This document shows positions 41,519 to 49,275 of a DNA stretch of 49,294 nucleotides, piece after piece. The stretch's first letter is position 1, and each line of letters opens with the position of its first letter. The stretch spans positions 120,841 to 170,134 of the forward strand of contig LFCQ01000006.1 in NCBI GenBank assembly GCA_001189195.1, written 5' to 3'. Below the pieces are notes generated by a model that saw only the letters and a program-made list of their open reading frames with translations, was not told the DNA's origin and searched no databases. The stretch is from Parcubacteria bacterium C7867-007. GTDB taxonomy: Bacteria > Patescibacteriota > Minisyncoccia > Phycocordibacterales > Phycocordibacteraceae. The position numbers were made by a program, and so were the translations under genes.

Positions 41519-43036
41519 CTAGAACCGGCTGTTAAATCCGAGTGGATACCACGGCCCTTCGCCATCGTCCCAGATGCTGTTTCTTCCGAGGTCGATAACA
41601 GTGATACGTGGTGTCGCTCTTCCATAGTGCTCAAGCCCATGATGGGCGAGAATCGTAAATGCATCGACTAGGTCGTCGTGCCGCTCTATGCCAAACCCTA
41701 CGAGCTGCCGGATCAGCTCCTCGCATCCATGCTTCGGGAACTTAATCTTTCCGTTCTGGATGAGCGCAGAAACCGTCATGAGTCGGGAACGTTTGTCGCC
41801 TGATACTTTTACTCCCTTGGCCCCGTATACGTCATGGGCGAGCTGGTCGAGGACCGCTTTCTGGTATCCGACCTCCTCAACCAAAATCTCGACTCGGTTG
41901 TATATCTTTTTGTTGGCGTGATACACCGCTTTGATCTGGTCGATAGTCTGCGGAAACGTAAGACGCTTGTTGATAGGGTTTGGTAGAACGTACAGACAAA
42001 ACTTATCTTCGTGCCCGCTTATGATGCCGGAGACCATCGCCGTGTAATCAGCGGTCTCTTTCTGCGAGATGGCGAGGTCGATACCTACTCCTATATCGAT
42101 AAAGTTTCGTGTTGATTCGGGAATCCCATCGTAGTAGTGAATCCAGTCAGGGTGTATGACCTGATCTTCGTCTGGGACGATATTCAGGAGGTACTCTCGC
42201 TGCCAAGCATACGGATTGCCGCTTTTCTTCCGCTCTACTTCTATATCGGCCATGGTCGGGTATTTCCCCGGCCAAGCGATCTTTTGTGATTCCGAGAGTA
42301 ATGGAAACATCTTGAATACACCTTCACGCTGACCTTCATCAATATCCTTCTTGAGATGCATCACGAGTGAATCCTCATGGAGTAGGTTTCCGATAACGAT
42401 AAGGCGCGTATTCAGTCCGCCGCCTGGTATCACTTCGCCTGTGAGCCAGTGATAGGTTTTCTGCCTTGATTCATAGGTCCGAACGGATTGCAGGTCTTCG
42501 ATGTCGTCGCAGATGATGAGATCCGGGCGATGCTGATTGTGCCGAAGTCCGCGAATACTCTGTTCCATGGACGCGACCGTAATACGTGCGCCAGTATTCG
42601 AGAATACCAAGGACGACGAACCCCATTCGTCGCTTTCTTCTTCAAAGGGCCCCAAGTCACTCTTGAGTAAAGAGTTGCTCTCAAGCTCACGCTTCAAGTT
42701 CATCATGTGCTGCTTGGCCTGAGTACGGGTTTGGAAGAACATTAGTACGAACTTCTTTTGCTGGATACCAAGAATTGACCACAGCGAGTACGAGAACGTG
42801 ACGAGCGTAGATTTACCCGAACCACGGAACGCGACGATGACGGCAAGTTTGTTCTCGCTGTCCTCGGTTATGCGGAAGATGTCTTTCTGGAACTCCGCTA
42901 TCGGGTACTGGACGTAGTGCGAGAAGTACACGTAGAAAAACATGAGGTGCGATTGCCGCGTGACGTGCTGGCGCACCGCGCGGTTCTTCGTGAGTTCCTC
43001 GAATGCATCGTCATCAAGAGGGCTGTTCTGGCTCAT
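41519..43036 (-). CDS. Phage-type terminase large subunit
   Basis: 505 aa. The ATPase domain has Walker A FRGSGKST (residues 70-77) and Walker B LIICDDIE (173-180). The C-terminal RNase H-like nuclease has GIDLAIS with a following Asp (about 315-330), EILVEEVGYQKA and HDDLVDAF near the end. All expected acidic residues seem present. It would package DNA into a phage head, but there is no portal, protease, capsid or tail gene in the window. It overlaps the small subunit gene by 23 bp, so the two are co-translated. Confidence 0.87.
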   Translation of the reverse strand: MSQNSPLDDDAFEELTKNRAVRQHVTRQSHLMFFYVYFSHYVQYPIAEFQKDIFRITEDSENKLAVIVAFRGSGKSTLVTFSYSLWSILGIQQKKFVLMFFQTRTQAKQHMMNLKRELESNSLLKSDLGPFEEESDEWGSSSLVFSNTGARITVASMEQSIRGLRHNQHRPDLIICDDIEDLQSVRTYESRQKTYHWLTGEVIPGGGLNTRLIVIGNLLHEDSLVMHLKKDIDEGQREGVFKMFPLLSESQKIAWPGKYPTMADIEVERKKSGNPYAWQREYLLNIVPDEDQVIHPDWIHYYDGIPESTRNFIDIGVGIDLAISQKETADYTAMVSGIISGHEDKFCLYVLPNPINKRLTFPQTIDQIKAVYHANKKIYNRVEILVEEVGYQKAVLDQLAHDVYGAKGVKVSGDKRSRLMTVSALIQNGKIKFPKHGCEELIRQLVGFGIERHDDLVDAFTILAHHGLEHYGRATPRITVIDLGRNSIWDDGEGPWYPLGFNSRF

Positions 43037-43421
43037 GAGGCTTAAGCGTTAAGTTCGCAAGCGACAACGCCTTATGGACGAGTTCTTTCTGCTCGTCCGA
43101 AAGTTCCTGAATTGTGTTCACGGTCCCTTCGATCTGCACTTTGGTGCGATACGAAGGATGGTTGTGTTTCAGCCATCCCATAACTGCGGTCATATTCCGG
43201 TCTTTGATAGCACCGATGAGCTGACCTTCTGCTAGATCGTTCACCATGAGTCTGCCTTCGAGCAGAGCGTCGTCCACGCTCTTTGCGAAGTCCGCATTCT
43301 CCGCTCGCCATCGGTATAAGGTCACACGGCTGATGCCGACCTTCTCGCATCCGACCTGAAGGATTGGTGTCTTGCGGAGTTGTTCAAGAAGCGCGGCTTT
43401 TGAGGCGTCCGACTTTTTCAT
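43014..43421 (-). CDS. Terminase small subunit-like DNA-binding protein
   Basis: 135 aa. N-terminal helix-turn-helix (about residues 10-40; LRKTPILQVGCEKVGISRVT then LYRWR) with a C-terminal helical segment. The fold and position before the large subunit match phage small terminase subunits that recognise the packaging site. The ATGA overlap with the methyltransferase stop (43418-43421) makes a methyltransferase, small subunit, large subunit operon. Confidence 0.8.
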   Translation of the reverse strand: MKKSDASKAALLEQLRKTPILQVGCEKVGISRVTLYRWRAENADFAKSVDDALLEGRLMVNDLAEGQLIGAIKDRNMTAVMGWLKHNHPSYRTKVQIEGTVNTIQELSDEQKELVHKALSLANLTLKPHEPEQPS

Positions 43422-44689
43422 ACCTTCACAGCCTTCTGGCCAGTTAGCCTCTCATAGCGGCGAATGATGAGATCTACGAAGATTGGCTCGCGCTCAATCA
43501 GGTATGCAGACCGCTTCAACTGCTCGCACGCAATCAAAAGACTGCCTGAACCACCAAAGCAGTCGAGGATGATGTCAGAGGGCTTGGTACAGCGCCTCAG
43601 CGCCCTCTCATGGAGCACAGGCGGCTTCTCGGTCGGGTGTTGATATCCAGTCCCATTCAGCCGCTTTACGAGCCAGATATCGAGGAGGTCATAGATGTCT
43701 TCAAGAGTCTGATTTCCCGTGCCGATCTCCTTGTTCAGGATTTCGGAGAGATTCAGCACCTTGTCCGAGAGGTACGGCTTGCCGATTGTGCCGTACACGC
43801 ACGGCTCGTACTGCTTGTTGAACGCGCTATGCGGCGTAGGTGAGGAGTTATTCTTAATCCAGAGGCACACCCGCTTGTTCGCGATGCCGGATTCCTGATA
43901 CAGGCTCTGCAAGAGCCAGATGTACCGCTGGTCGCAGTAGGTGAAAACGTGCGCGTCTTTCTTGGTAACAGCAATCGCGTTCTTGAGACAGGAAGCGAGA
44001 AATGCTTTGTATGCCTTGTCGGTGAGGGAATCATCGACAGTGCCGCCATACGACTTCTTGCCGCCTACGCCTTTGTCGTACGAAAGCCCGATGTTGTATG
44101 GCGGGTCGGTCAGGATGGTGTCGGCTTTCTTTCCGGCCATGAGTCGTGCAAACGTATCAGGGTCGGTACTGTCCCCGCAGATGAGACGGTGCGAGCCGAG
44201 CTGGTATAAATCGCCGGTCTTTGCTTTTGGTTTCTTAATCTTTGCTAACTCCTTCTCGACATCAAACTCATCATGCTCGACCTCAAGATCGTCGAAGAGA
44301 TGCGACAGATCGGTATCATCGAAGCCGCTCGCAAGCAGGGTCTCGACATCGAACTCGTCCACGAGTTTTTGCCAGTCCCAGTCTCCGTGGATACGGTTAG
44401 AACCGAGGAGGTACTGGTCGTACTCTTTCTTCGTGAGCTTGCGGTTCGGCACACGGACCGAAATAGTCTCTTTCTCGCGTCCGAGGAGTTTCAAAACCAT
44501 GAGCCGCTGGTGCCCAGCGATCACGGTGTTGTTCTTGTCGATCACAGGAAGTTCTACGAGATCGAACTTCCTGAGACTCTTCTTCAAGTCTTCGATCTGT
44601 TTTGCGCTCATAGTGCGCGGGTTTCTGATATTAGGCACAAGGTCGGCGATCTTGCGGTTCTGGGTAGTCCAGGAGAGTTTTGCTGGCAT
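43418..44689 (-). CDS. ParB-like domain fused to beta-class DNA methyltransferase
   Basis: 423 aa from MPAKLSWTTQ. The N-terminal ParB/Srx-type nuclease-like domain (about residues 11-90; IRNPRTMSAKQIEDLKKSLR, then VIAGHQRLMVLKLLG) is common in phage and plasmid methyltransferases. The catalytic domain shows DPPY (195-198) before DCFGGSGS (376-383), the motif IV then I order of beta-class N6-adenine or N4-cytosine enzymes. No restriction endonuclease partner is visible, so it is an orphan or phage-protection methyltransferase. An ATG 15 codons upstream (44734) is a possible start. Confidence 0.88.
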   Translation of the reverse strand: MPAKLSWTTQNRKIADLVPNIRNPRTMSAKQIEDLKKSLRKFDLVELPVIDKNNTVIAGHQRLMVLKLLGREKETISVRVPNRKLTKKEYDQYLLGSNRIHGDWDWQKLVDEFDVETLLASGFDDTDLSHLFDDLEVEHDEFDVEKELAKIKKPKAKTGDLYQLGSHRLICGDSTDPDTFARLMAGKKADTILTDPPYNIGLSYDKGVGGKKSYGGTVDDSLTDKAYKAFLASCLKNAIAVTKKDAHVFTYCDQRYIWLLQSLYQESGIANKRVCLWIKNNSSPTPHSAFNKQYEPCVYGTIGKPYLSDKVLNLSEILNKEIGTGNQTLEDIYDLLDIWLVKRLNGTGYQHPTEKPPVLHERALRRCTKPSDIILDCFGGSGSLLIACEQLKRSAYLIEREPIFVDLIIRRYERLTGQKAVKV

Positions 44690-44849
44690 ATGAGTAAAAT
44701 GATGAATAAGCAGATTGCTCTGTACATCCAGCAAACCAACAATTTCATTTGCTCGACACGCCCGTTATCGTGAACGGAAAGAGAAATACCGCTCGTAATT
44801 GAGCCGTATTTCAAATCTTATCCACCGTCACGATGGCGTCCGGATGGCC

Positions 44850-45494
44850 TTAGGTGCGATGGATGAACACTTCGGGATTTAACATGTATCCAGATCCGCG
44901 ACGAGCGATAACAATCCGCTCCTTAATACCGAGCTGCTTCCTTGCCTCACCGTTGATGCCTTGCACCATCTTTCGTATAGCGTCCGTGCTATTACGACCG
45001 AGTTCTTCTCTCAGAGTTTCGGTAGCTATAGGCTGACGAGCACTCATTAGACGTACAAAGAGCCGTCTTCGCCCCTTGTCTTCAAACGCATATACGCGCC
45101 GCACATTAGAAACGGTCTTGGAAAGAATGGCCTGACGAGCATCAAAGGTGAGATCCGTGTCGGGAATCCGTACGGTTGTCACCAACTTAGCAGCTGTTAC
45201 CTCTGGCTTTGATTCAACCTCGGTCTGGGTAAAGATTCTGCTAGGGTATTCAACCGTTGGAATTGAATAGAAGCTCACCGACTCTCGCAGACGAGCCATT
45301 GTCTCAAGGGTAGGCCGCATAGACTCTGCCAAAGCCTGTATTGTTTTAAACATTGGCGCATATGACTCATTTATACGATCAGCTAGCTGGGTCATTTGGG
45401 CTATTGCCGGGGCAACGCGCATCATCGCTCGCTGCTGCTCTTCAAAAGCTCGCGCGAGGCTATTCTCGGAGATGGTTAGTAATGCGCCTGTCAT
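44850..45494 (-). CDS. Hypothetical protein with C-terminal winged-helix-like segment
   Basis: 214 aa. A helical, Ala/Met/Gln-rich N-terminal part (residues 1-75, likely coiled coil) precedes a Cys-free linker and a C-terminal domain (about 115-205) that resembles a winged helix used by response regulators (SNVRRVYAFEDKGRRRLFVRLM, RIVIARRGSGYML). TAATAT (45501-45506, complement) ends 6 nt before ATG. It lies upstream of the methyltransferase-terminase genes on the same strand and may regulate them; that is inference. Confidence 0.6.
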   Translation of the reverse strand: MTGALLTISENSLARAFEEQQRAMMRVAPAIAQMTQLADRINESYAPMFKTIQALAESMRPTLETMARLRESVSFYSIPTVEYPSRIFTQTEVESKPEVTAAKLVTTVRIPDTDLTFDARQAILSKTVSNVRRVYAFEDKGRRRLFVRLMSARQPIATETLREELGRNSTDAIRKMVQGINGEARKQLGIKERIVIARRGSGYMLNPEVFIHRT

Positions 45495-45578
45495 ACCTAA
45501 ATATTACGCTACATAGTGGGGATAGGGCAACGAATGTAACGCGTACAAACTGGCCCTTTGGTGTTACATTTTATATCA

Positions 45579-45665
45579 ATGAGGAACCCGTCCGACCCCC
45601 ATCGTTTTGCCGAATCTCAGATTAGCCGTAGGGCCCTTGTGGGGCTTGGTATCCTGGGGTTCTAG
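45579..45665 (+). pseudogene. 28-codon frame resembling a truncated twin-arginine signal peptide
   Basis: Reads MRNPSDPHRFAESQISRRAL then VGLGILGF and stops at TAG. ISRRALVGLGILGF resembles a Tat signal (S-R-R-x-L-V plus a hydrophobic run), but nothing follows it. It may be a relic of a secreted protein cut by the right end of the accessory region, or chance. Confidence 0.3.
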
Positions 45666-45691
45666 TCCGACCCTGCCCGCACTCAAACAGT

Positions 45692-45719
45692 CATGGCCCA
45701 CCAGAAATGGCGGGCCATG
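45692..45719 (-). terminator. 12-bp hairpin after the 45729-46013 gene
   Basis: CATGGCCCGCCA and TGGTGGGCCATG pair across a TTTC loop on the complement (one G-T pair). It lies 9 nt after the stop codon of the minus-strand gene; only a weak T-rich tail follows. Confidence 0.65.
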
Positions 45720-45728
45720 TGAATACAA

Positions 45729-46013
45729 TCAATGGTCTTTCTCGATGAGCTCTCCGGTCTGAAGAAGTGGATGCCAGGTGATGGTGTGTGACGTGGGTGT
45801 ACGCACGGTACCGTCCACAACCGAACCTTGCAGTTCAATCGCCCCATTTACATCAGGACGGCTGATGGAGAACACACTGAAGATCACCTCCTCACCATCT
45901 ACTTGAGTGAACCTGAGAAGCAGTTCTTTGGTCTTTATGTCGAGAAACCGTTCCAGCATACGGTTCAGGCCCGAACGATTAGGACCGAACTTGAGTTTTG
46001 TTTTGCGGATCAT
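45729..46013 (-). CDS. Small hypothetical protein (94 aa)
   Basis: Basic N-terminus (MIRKTKLKFGPNRSGLNRML) followed by a mostly beta, soluble sequence (ELLLRFTQVDGEEVIFSVF, DVNGAIELQGSVVDG). No Cys and no membrane helix. GGGAG (46020-46024, complement) lies 6 nt before ATG, a good Shine-Dalgarno, and a hairpin follows the stop. It is G/C-rich in third positions and is the third self-contained Shine-Dalgarno gene in the window. No family recognised. Confidence 0.65.
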   Translation of the reverse strand: MIRKTKLKFGPNRSGLNRMLERFLDIKTKELLLRFTQVDGEEVIFSVFSISRPDVNGAIELQGSVVDGTVRTPTSHTITWHPLLQTGELIEKDH

Positions 46014-46105
46014 GACCAGCTCCCGTTTTCTGGTTGAATAGTGCCCTAAGAGGCTAATAACGCAAGGAACACGAAGATGTTGGGTTGCTAGGCTACACTA
46101 GTAGC

Positions 46106-46669
46106 ATGATTTCTTCTGTGGAGTGGCTACAACTTGTATTCAGTGTTTTGTTTGTTCTTCTGGCCATTAGGTTCATTTGGGGAATGATGCGTATTGGTAC
46201 GGTATCGCCATTTATACGAACACGTACTCAAGTGGCAGAGGAAGTTGCTGCAGTATTTGGAACCCTTCCCACAGGAAGTACTCTCATTGATCCAGGGTGT
46301 GGAGATGGGCGTGTACTATTTGCTATAGCGAAACAGAATCCACACACTCACTTCATTGGTATTGAGCTTCGACTTCTTCCATACCTGCTCGCTCTGCATA
46401 AAAGGAAGAGGGAAAAGAACACAACAATTGATTTTGTACATGGGAACTTCTCTCAGCACGATCTATCCTGCGCAACACATATGTATACCTATCTGTACCC
46501 GCATGTGATGGATGACTTGCTACCAAAACTGGAAAAGGAACTGCAGCCCGGTACCCAACTCATTTCACTTGATTTCTCGTTTTCTATGAAGGAGGCAGTA
46601 CGTACCATTCCACTCTTAAGTGCTGAAGAAGGGAAGCTGGGCAGACTCTTATATGTGTATCAATTCTGA
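46106..46669 (+). CDS. Membrane-anchored class I SAM-dependent methyltransferase
   Basis: 187 aa from MISSVEWLQLV. An N-terminal membrane helix (about residues 8-27) is followed by a Rossmann-fold domain with motif I LIDPGCGDGRVLFAIAK (about 61-77), acidic GIEL (about 87-90, motif II), and DFVHGNFSQHD (motif III region). YLYPHVMDDLL is a lineage-typical motif IV-like segment. The substrate is unknown; the anchor suggests a membrane or envelope target. TACACT (46094-46099) ends 6 nt before ATG. Confidence 0.8.
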   Translation: MISSVEWLQLVFSVLFVLLAIRFIWGMMRIGTVSPFIRTRTQVAEEVAAVFGTLPTGSTLIDPGCGDGRVLFAIAKQNPHTHFIGIELRLLPYLLALHKRKREKNTTIDFVHGNFSQHDLSCATHMYTYLYPHVMDDLLPKLEKELQPGTQLISLDFSFSMKEAVRTIPLLSAEEGKLGRLLYVYQF

Positions 46670-46705
46670 TATCTAGTCATATATAGCTAGACAGATTAAG
46701 CCGTG

Positions 46706-46733
46706 TTGCCCTTTGCGTACAGGTACGTATACT
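46706..46733 (+). promoter_or_regulatory. Promoter of the small acidic protein gene
   Basis: TTGCCC (46706-46711), 16-nt spacer, TATACT (46728-46733). The transcript would start near 46741 and carry a leader of about 68 nt. Confidence 0.65.
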
Positions 46734-46754
46734 GAGACTATCGGTCGAATCATT

Positions 46755-46793
46755 GCCAGCCAACCCTGGGCTGGCCTTTGCCTTTCAAAGGCC
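46755..46793 (+). promoter_or_regulatory. Two mutually exclusive hairpins in the leader of the small acidic protein gene
   Basis: GCCAGCC (46755-46761) can pair with GGCTGGC (46769-46775), while GGCCTTT (46773-46779) can pair with AAAGGCC (46787-46793). Both stems need bases 46773-46775, so only one can form fully. This is the layout of a simple RNA switch or sRNA target; no ligand is known. Confidence 0.5.
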
Positions 46794-46808
46794 TCCCGAA
46801 AAACACCT

Positions 46809-46949
46809 ATGATTGAAGATGAAATCAAGCCTGTAGATGGAGAGGAAACTACTCCTGACATGGCAGAAGACGCTGAAGTTGTTGCTGAGGAAACTCCAGC
46901 AGTAGCAGAGGAGGGAATGGATAAGGGCGATGAGGAGGTTGTTGCGTAA
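46809..46949 (+). CDS. Small acidic protein (46 aa)
   Basis: Reads MIEDEIKPVDGEETTPDMAE and continues with Glu/Ala/Val repeats (EVVAEETPAVAEEG), giving a strongly negative, probably disordered peptide. It has a promoter with a structured 68-nt leader and a strong palindromic terminator, which suggests that it is expressed as its own unit. No Shine-Dalgarno is visible. Function unknown. Confidence 0.6.
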   Translation: MIEDEIKPVDGEETTPDMAEDAEVVAEETPAVAEEGMDKGDEEVVA

Positions 46950-46969
46950 GCACTTCAACTCACACCCAC

Positions 46970-47009
46970 ATATAAAAACACCGCGAGCATGCTCGCGGTG
47001 TTTTTATAT
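46970..47009. terminator. Perfect 40-nt palindrome, bidirectional terminator
   Basis: The two 20-nt halves are exactly complementary; the core is CACCGCGAGCATGCTCGCGGTG, flanked by AAAAA and TTTTT. It separates the small acidic protein gene from the convergent trxB. Confidence 0.92.
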
Positions 47010-47016
47010 ATACCCG

Positions 47017-47940
47017 CTACTGCATCTTCACCCAGAGGTATATATCCTCAAGAGCCTTCACGGCATCCCCTGCAGCAATGTTGTTCTGATGATAGAGCTC
47101 ATCGGTACAATCCCCTGCAGCCCAGATACCCTCTACGCTTGTGTGCTGATTCTTAGGATCCGTTACGATACGTCCCACAGGATCAAGATCCACAAGACCT
47201 GCTGCAAAGCTCGTGCTTGGCATCACTCCGATTTCCACAAATACACCAGAGACAGGCAGAGTGGTTTCAACGCCGGTGGTACGCTCTTTGATCACAAGAC
47301 CTGTTACAAACTTCTCACCCTTGATCTCAATTGGTTCACTGTTGCAGATAGCCTTCATGTTCGGATGTGCTAGCACTTTTTCAATGGTGATAGCGTCACC
47401 CTTAAGCTCTCCATGGCGATGGATAAGGGTTACTGACTTCGCATACGCGAGGAGCTGTGCGGCAGTCTCAAGCCCTGCGTTTCCACCACCCACCACCGCA
47501 ACATCCATGCCCGAAAAAAGAGGACCGTCACAAGAAGCACAGTATGTGAGACCTTTATGCTCAAAGGTTTCAGCACCAGGAACCTGTAGTTTGCGACGTG
47601 ATGCACCTGAAGCAATGAGTACGGCTTTTGCATCAAACGCATCTCCTTTCGCTGTTACTGCACGGAATCCACCAGCAATCTTTTCAAGCATCGCAACATT
47701 AGAGCCTTCGTGAATAGAAACCACATCACCTGCATATGTCTCAAGGTGTTTCTTAAGAGACTTCTTTAAATCTTCCCCTGAGATAACGGGAGTACCAATC
47801 CAGTTCTCGATGCCCTCAGAAACGATAGATTGGCCTCCAAACTCTTCTGTTATAAGAACACTGCTAAGACGCTTACGCGCCGCATATACGCCTGCAGCAA
47901 CGCCTGCAGGTCCCCCTCCAATGATGATCAAGTCTTTCAT
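47017..47940 (-). CDS. trxB: Thioredoxin reductase
   Basis: 307 aa flavoprotein. The FAD-binding GGGPAGVAAGVYAARK is at the N-terminus, the redox-active CASC (Cys134, Cys137) is in the middle, followed by the NADPH-binding GGGNAGLETAAQL (about 151-163) and GIWAAGDCTDE near the C-terminus. It reduces thioredoxin-like proteins using NADPH; here it could recycle the glutaredoxin at 12581. TATACT (47947-47952, complement) ends 6 nt before ATG. Confidence 0.95.
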   Translation of the reverse strand: MKDLIIIGGGPAGVAAGVYAARKRLSSVLITEEFGGQSIVSEGIENWIGTPVISGEDLKKSLKKHLETYAGDVVSIHEGSNVAMLEKIAGGFRAVTAKGDAFDAKAVLIASGASRRKLQVPGAETFEHKGLTYCASCDGPLFSGMDVAVVGGGNAGLETAAQLLAYAKSVTLIHRHGELKGDAITIEKVLAHPNMKAICNSEPIEIKGEKFVTGLVIKERTTGVETTLPVSGVFVEIGVMPSTSFAAGLVDLDPVGRIVTDPKNQHTSVEGIWAAGDCTDELYHQNNIAAGDAVKALEDIYLWVKMQ

Positions 47941-47958
47941 GTACGAAGTATAGCAATG

Positions 47959-47990
47959 TAAAAGAAAAGCGCCCTGTGGAGGGCGCGTTT
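47959..47990 (-). terminator. Intrinsic terminator of ftsZ
   Basis: GCGCCCT pairs with AGGGCGC around a 4-nt loop (47969-47986) and is followed on the complement by TTTTCTTTT. It starts right after the ftsZ stop codon and lies upstream of trxB. Confidence 0.88.
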
Positions 47991-47991
47991 C

Positions 47992-49275
47992 TTATTTCTT
48001 GTGGCGGCGGAGGAAGCTTGGAATGGCACCCCAGGCGTCATCCTCATCCTCTATAACAGGAGGAGTGATAGGTTGTGCTGTGTCGCGTACCTTTGGCATT
48101 GCAGTAACTATAGGTTCTTCACGTTCACGGCGAGGAGGAAGGATAGGACCTTCGTCACTAACAGGTTCAGGCATCGGGGTTGGAAGGGGCACTACTGGTT
48201 CCTCACGGCGACCAAGTACGTCATTGAAAATCTTTCCACGACTCTCCTCCTGTTCCTTTGCAGGCATGGTGAAGAGAGAACGTTCGAAACCTCCGCTAAA
48301 TGCGCTTCCGCCATCCTGTTCTGGGAATCCTGTAGCGATAACAATGATGCGGATCTGGCCCTTCTTGAGTTTCTCATCGCGCATGATACCGAAGATAACC
48401 TTTGCTGTTTTATCAACGGACTCACCGATAACCTTAGCTGCTTCCTGCACCTCAAGGATACCCAGATCCTCAGAGCCTGCGACCACGAAGAGGATACCCT
48501 TAGCACCCGTGATAGAGACGTCGAGAAGTGGGGAATTAACCGCAGCTGCTGCAGCATCCTTTGCTCGGTTGTCGCCATCGGCAATACCAATACCCATGAG
48601 TGCTGGACCTGCACCCTCCATAATTGCTTTGATGTCGTTAAAGTCTGTATTGATTTCACCGGGAGTGGTGATGATATCTGAAACACCTTCCACTGCCTGA
48701 CGAAGGATTTCATCACAGAGTGCAAATGCATTCTTAGCAGATGTCTGTGCTTCTACAATTGAAAGAAGTTTGTCGTTTGGAATGATGAGATACGCATCCA
48801 CCTCCTTCTTAAGAAGTGCGAGACCATGTTCAGCGATTTCAGTGCGCTGCTGACCCTCGAAGGTGAAGGGCTTTGTTACAACAGCAACAGTGAGAGCACC
48901 GAGCTCCTTTGCAATCTTTGCAACAACACCCGCTGCACCGGTTCCGGTACCTCCACCCATACCGCAGGTGATGAAGACCATGTCTGAACCCTGGAGTGCT
49001 TCCTGGATTTCCTGACGAGTCTCATCTGCCGCACGGCGACCGAGTTCAGGATTCATGCCTGCACCCAGACCACGGGTCAGATTCTTGCCAATATGGATCT
49101 TTCGCTTTGCGAGGCTACGGTGTAGATCCTGGGCATCAGTGTTGATAGCGATGAATTCTACGCCCTTAACCTTGGAGTTGATCATGTGATTCACAGCATT
49201 GTTGCCAGAACCACCAACACCCACCACACGAATGCGGGCGAAGGTTTCTATTTCAGGAGTAACGCGCTTGGACAT
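47992..49275 (-). CDS. ftsZ: Cell division GTPase FtsZ
   Basis: 427 aa. The tubulin-like GTPase domain (residues about 10-320) has [14 protein letters not shown], the GTP-binding [11 protein letters not shown] (about 109-119), and [15 protein letters not shown] with the catalytic Asp. A Pro/Glu-rich linker (about 345-412) leads to the conserved C-terminal peptide [13 protein letters not shown], which would bind FtsA-type or SepF-type membrane anchors. It forms the division ring. The upstream part of the operon lies outside the window. Confidence 0.97.
   Translation of the reverse strand: MSKRVTPEIETFARIRVVGVGGSGNNAVNHMINSKVKGVEFIAINTDAQDLHRSLAKRKIHIGKNLTRGLGAGMNPELGRRAADETRQEIQEALQGSDMVFITCGMGGGTGTGAAGVVAKIAKELGALTVAVVTKPFTFEGQQRTEIAEHGLALLKKEVDAYLIIPNDKLLSIVEAQTSAKNAFALCDEILRQAVEGVSDIITTPGEINTDFNDIKAIMEGAGPALMGIGIADGDNRAKDAAAAAVNSPLLDVSITGAKGILFVVAGSEDLGILEVQEAAKVIGESVDKTAKVIFGIMRDEKLKKGQIRIIVIATGFPEQDGGSAFSGGFERSLFTMPAKEQEESRGKIFNDVLGRREEPVVPLPTPMPEPVSDEGPILPPRREREEPIVTAMPKVRDTAQPITPPVIEDEDDAWGAIPSFLRRHKK

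Noticed and set aside
43941-44693. Plus-strand frame of 250 codons opposite the methyltransferase
   Set aside because: Antisense shadow of a gene with clear catalytic motifs; its translation is Ser/Arg/Phe-rich low-complexity sequence without a family pattern.
45610-45690. Degenerate tRNA fragment (TTCTAGT resembles a T loop)
   Set aside because: No T stem pairs around the loop and no acceptor or anticodon stem could be built.
23342-46040. Direct repeat of the tRNA-Ser 3' end as an attachment site
   Set aside because: The best match near the right edge is only CGAATCTC (8 nt), which is expected by chance; large serine recombinases also seldom use tRNA genes.
47999-48700. Long plus-strand frames opposite ftsZ
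   Set aside because: They mirror the codon pattern of ftsZ and have no Shine-Dalgarno, promoter or recognizable domain.
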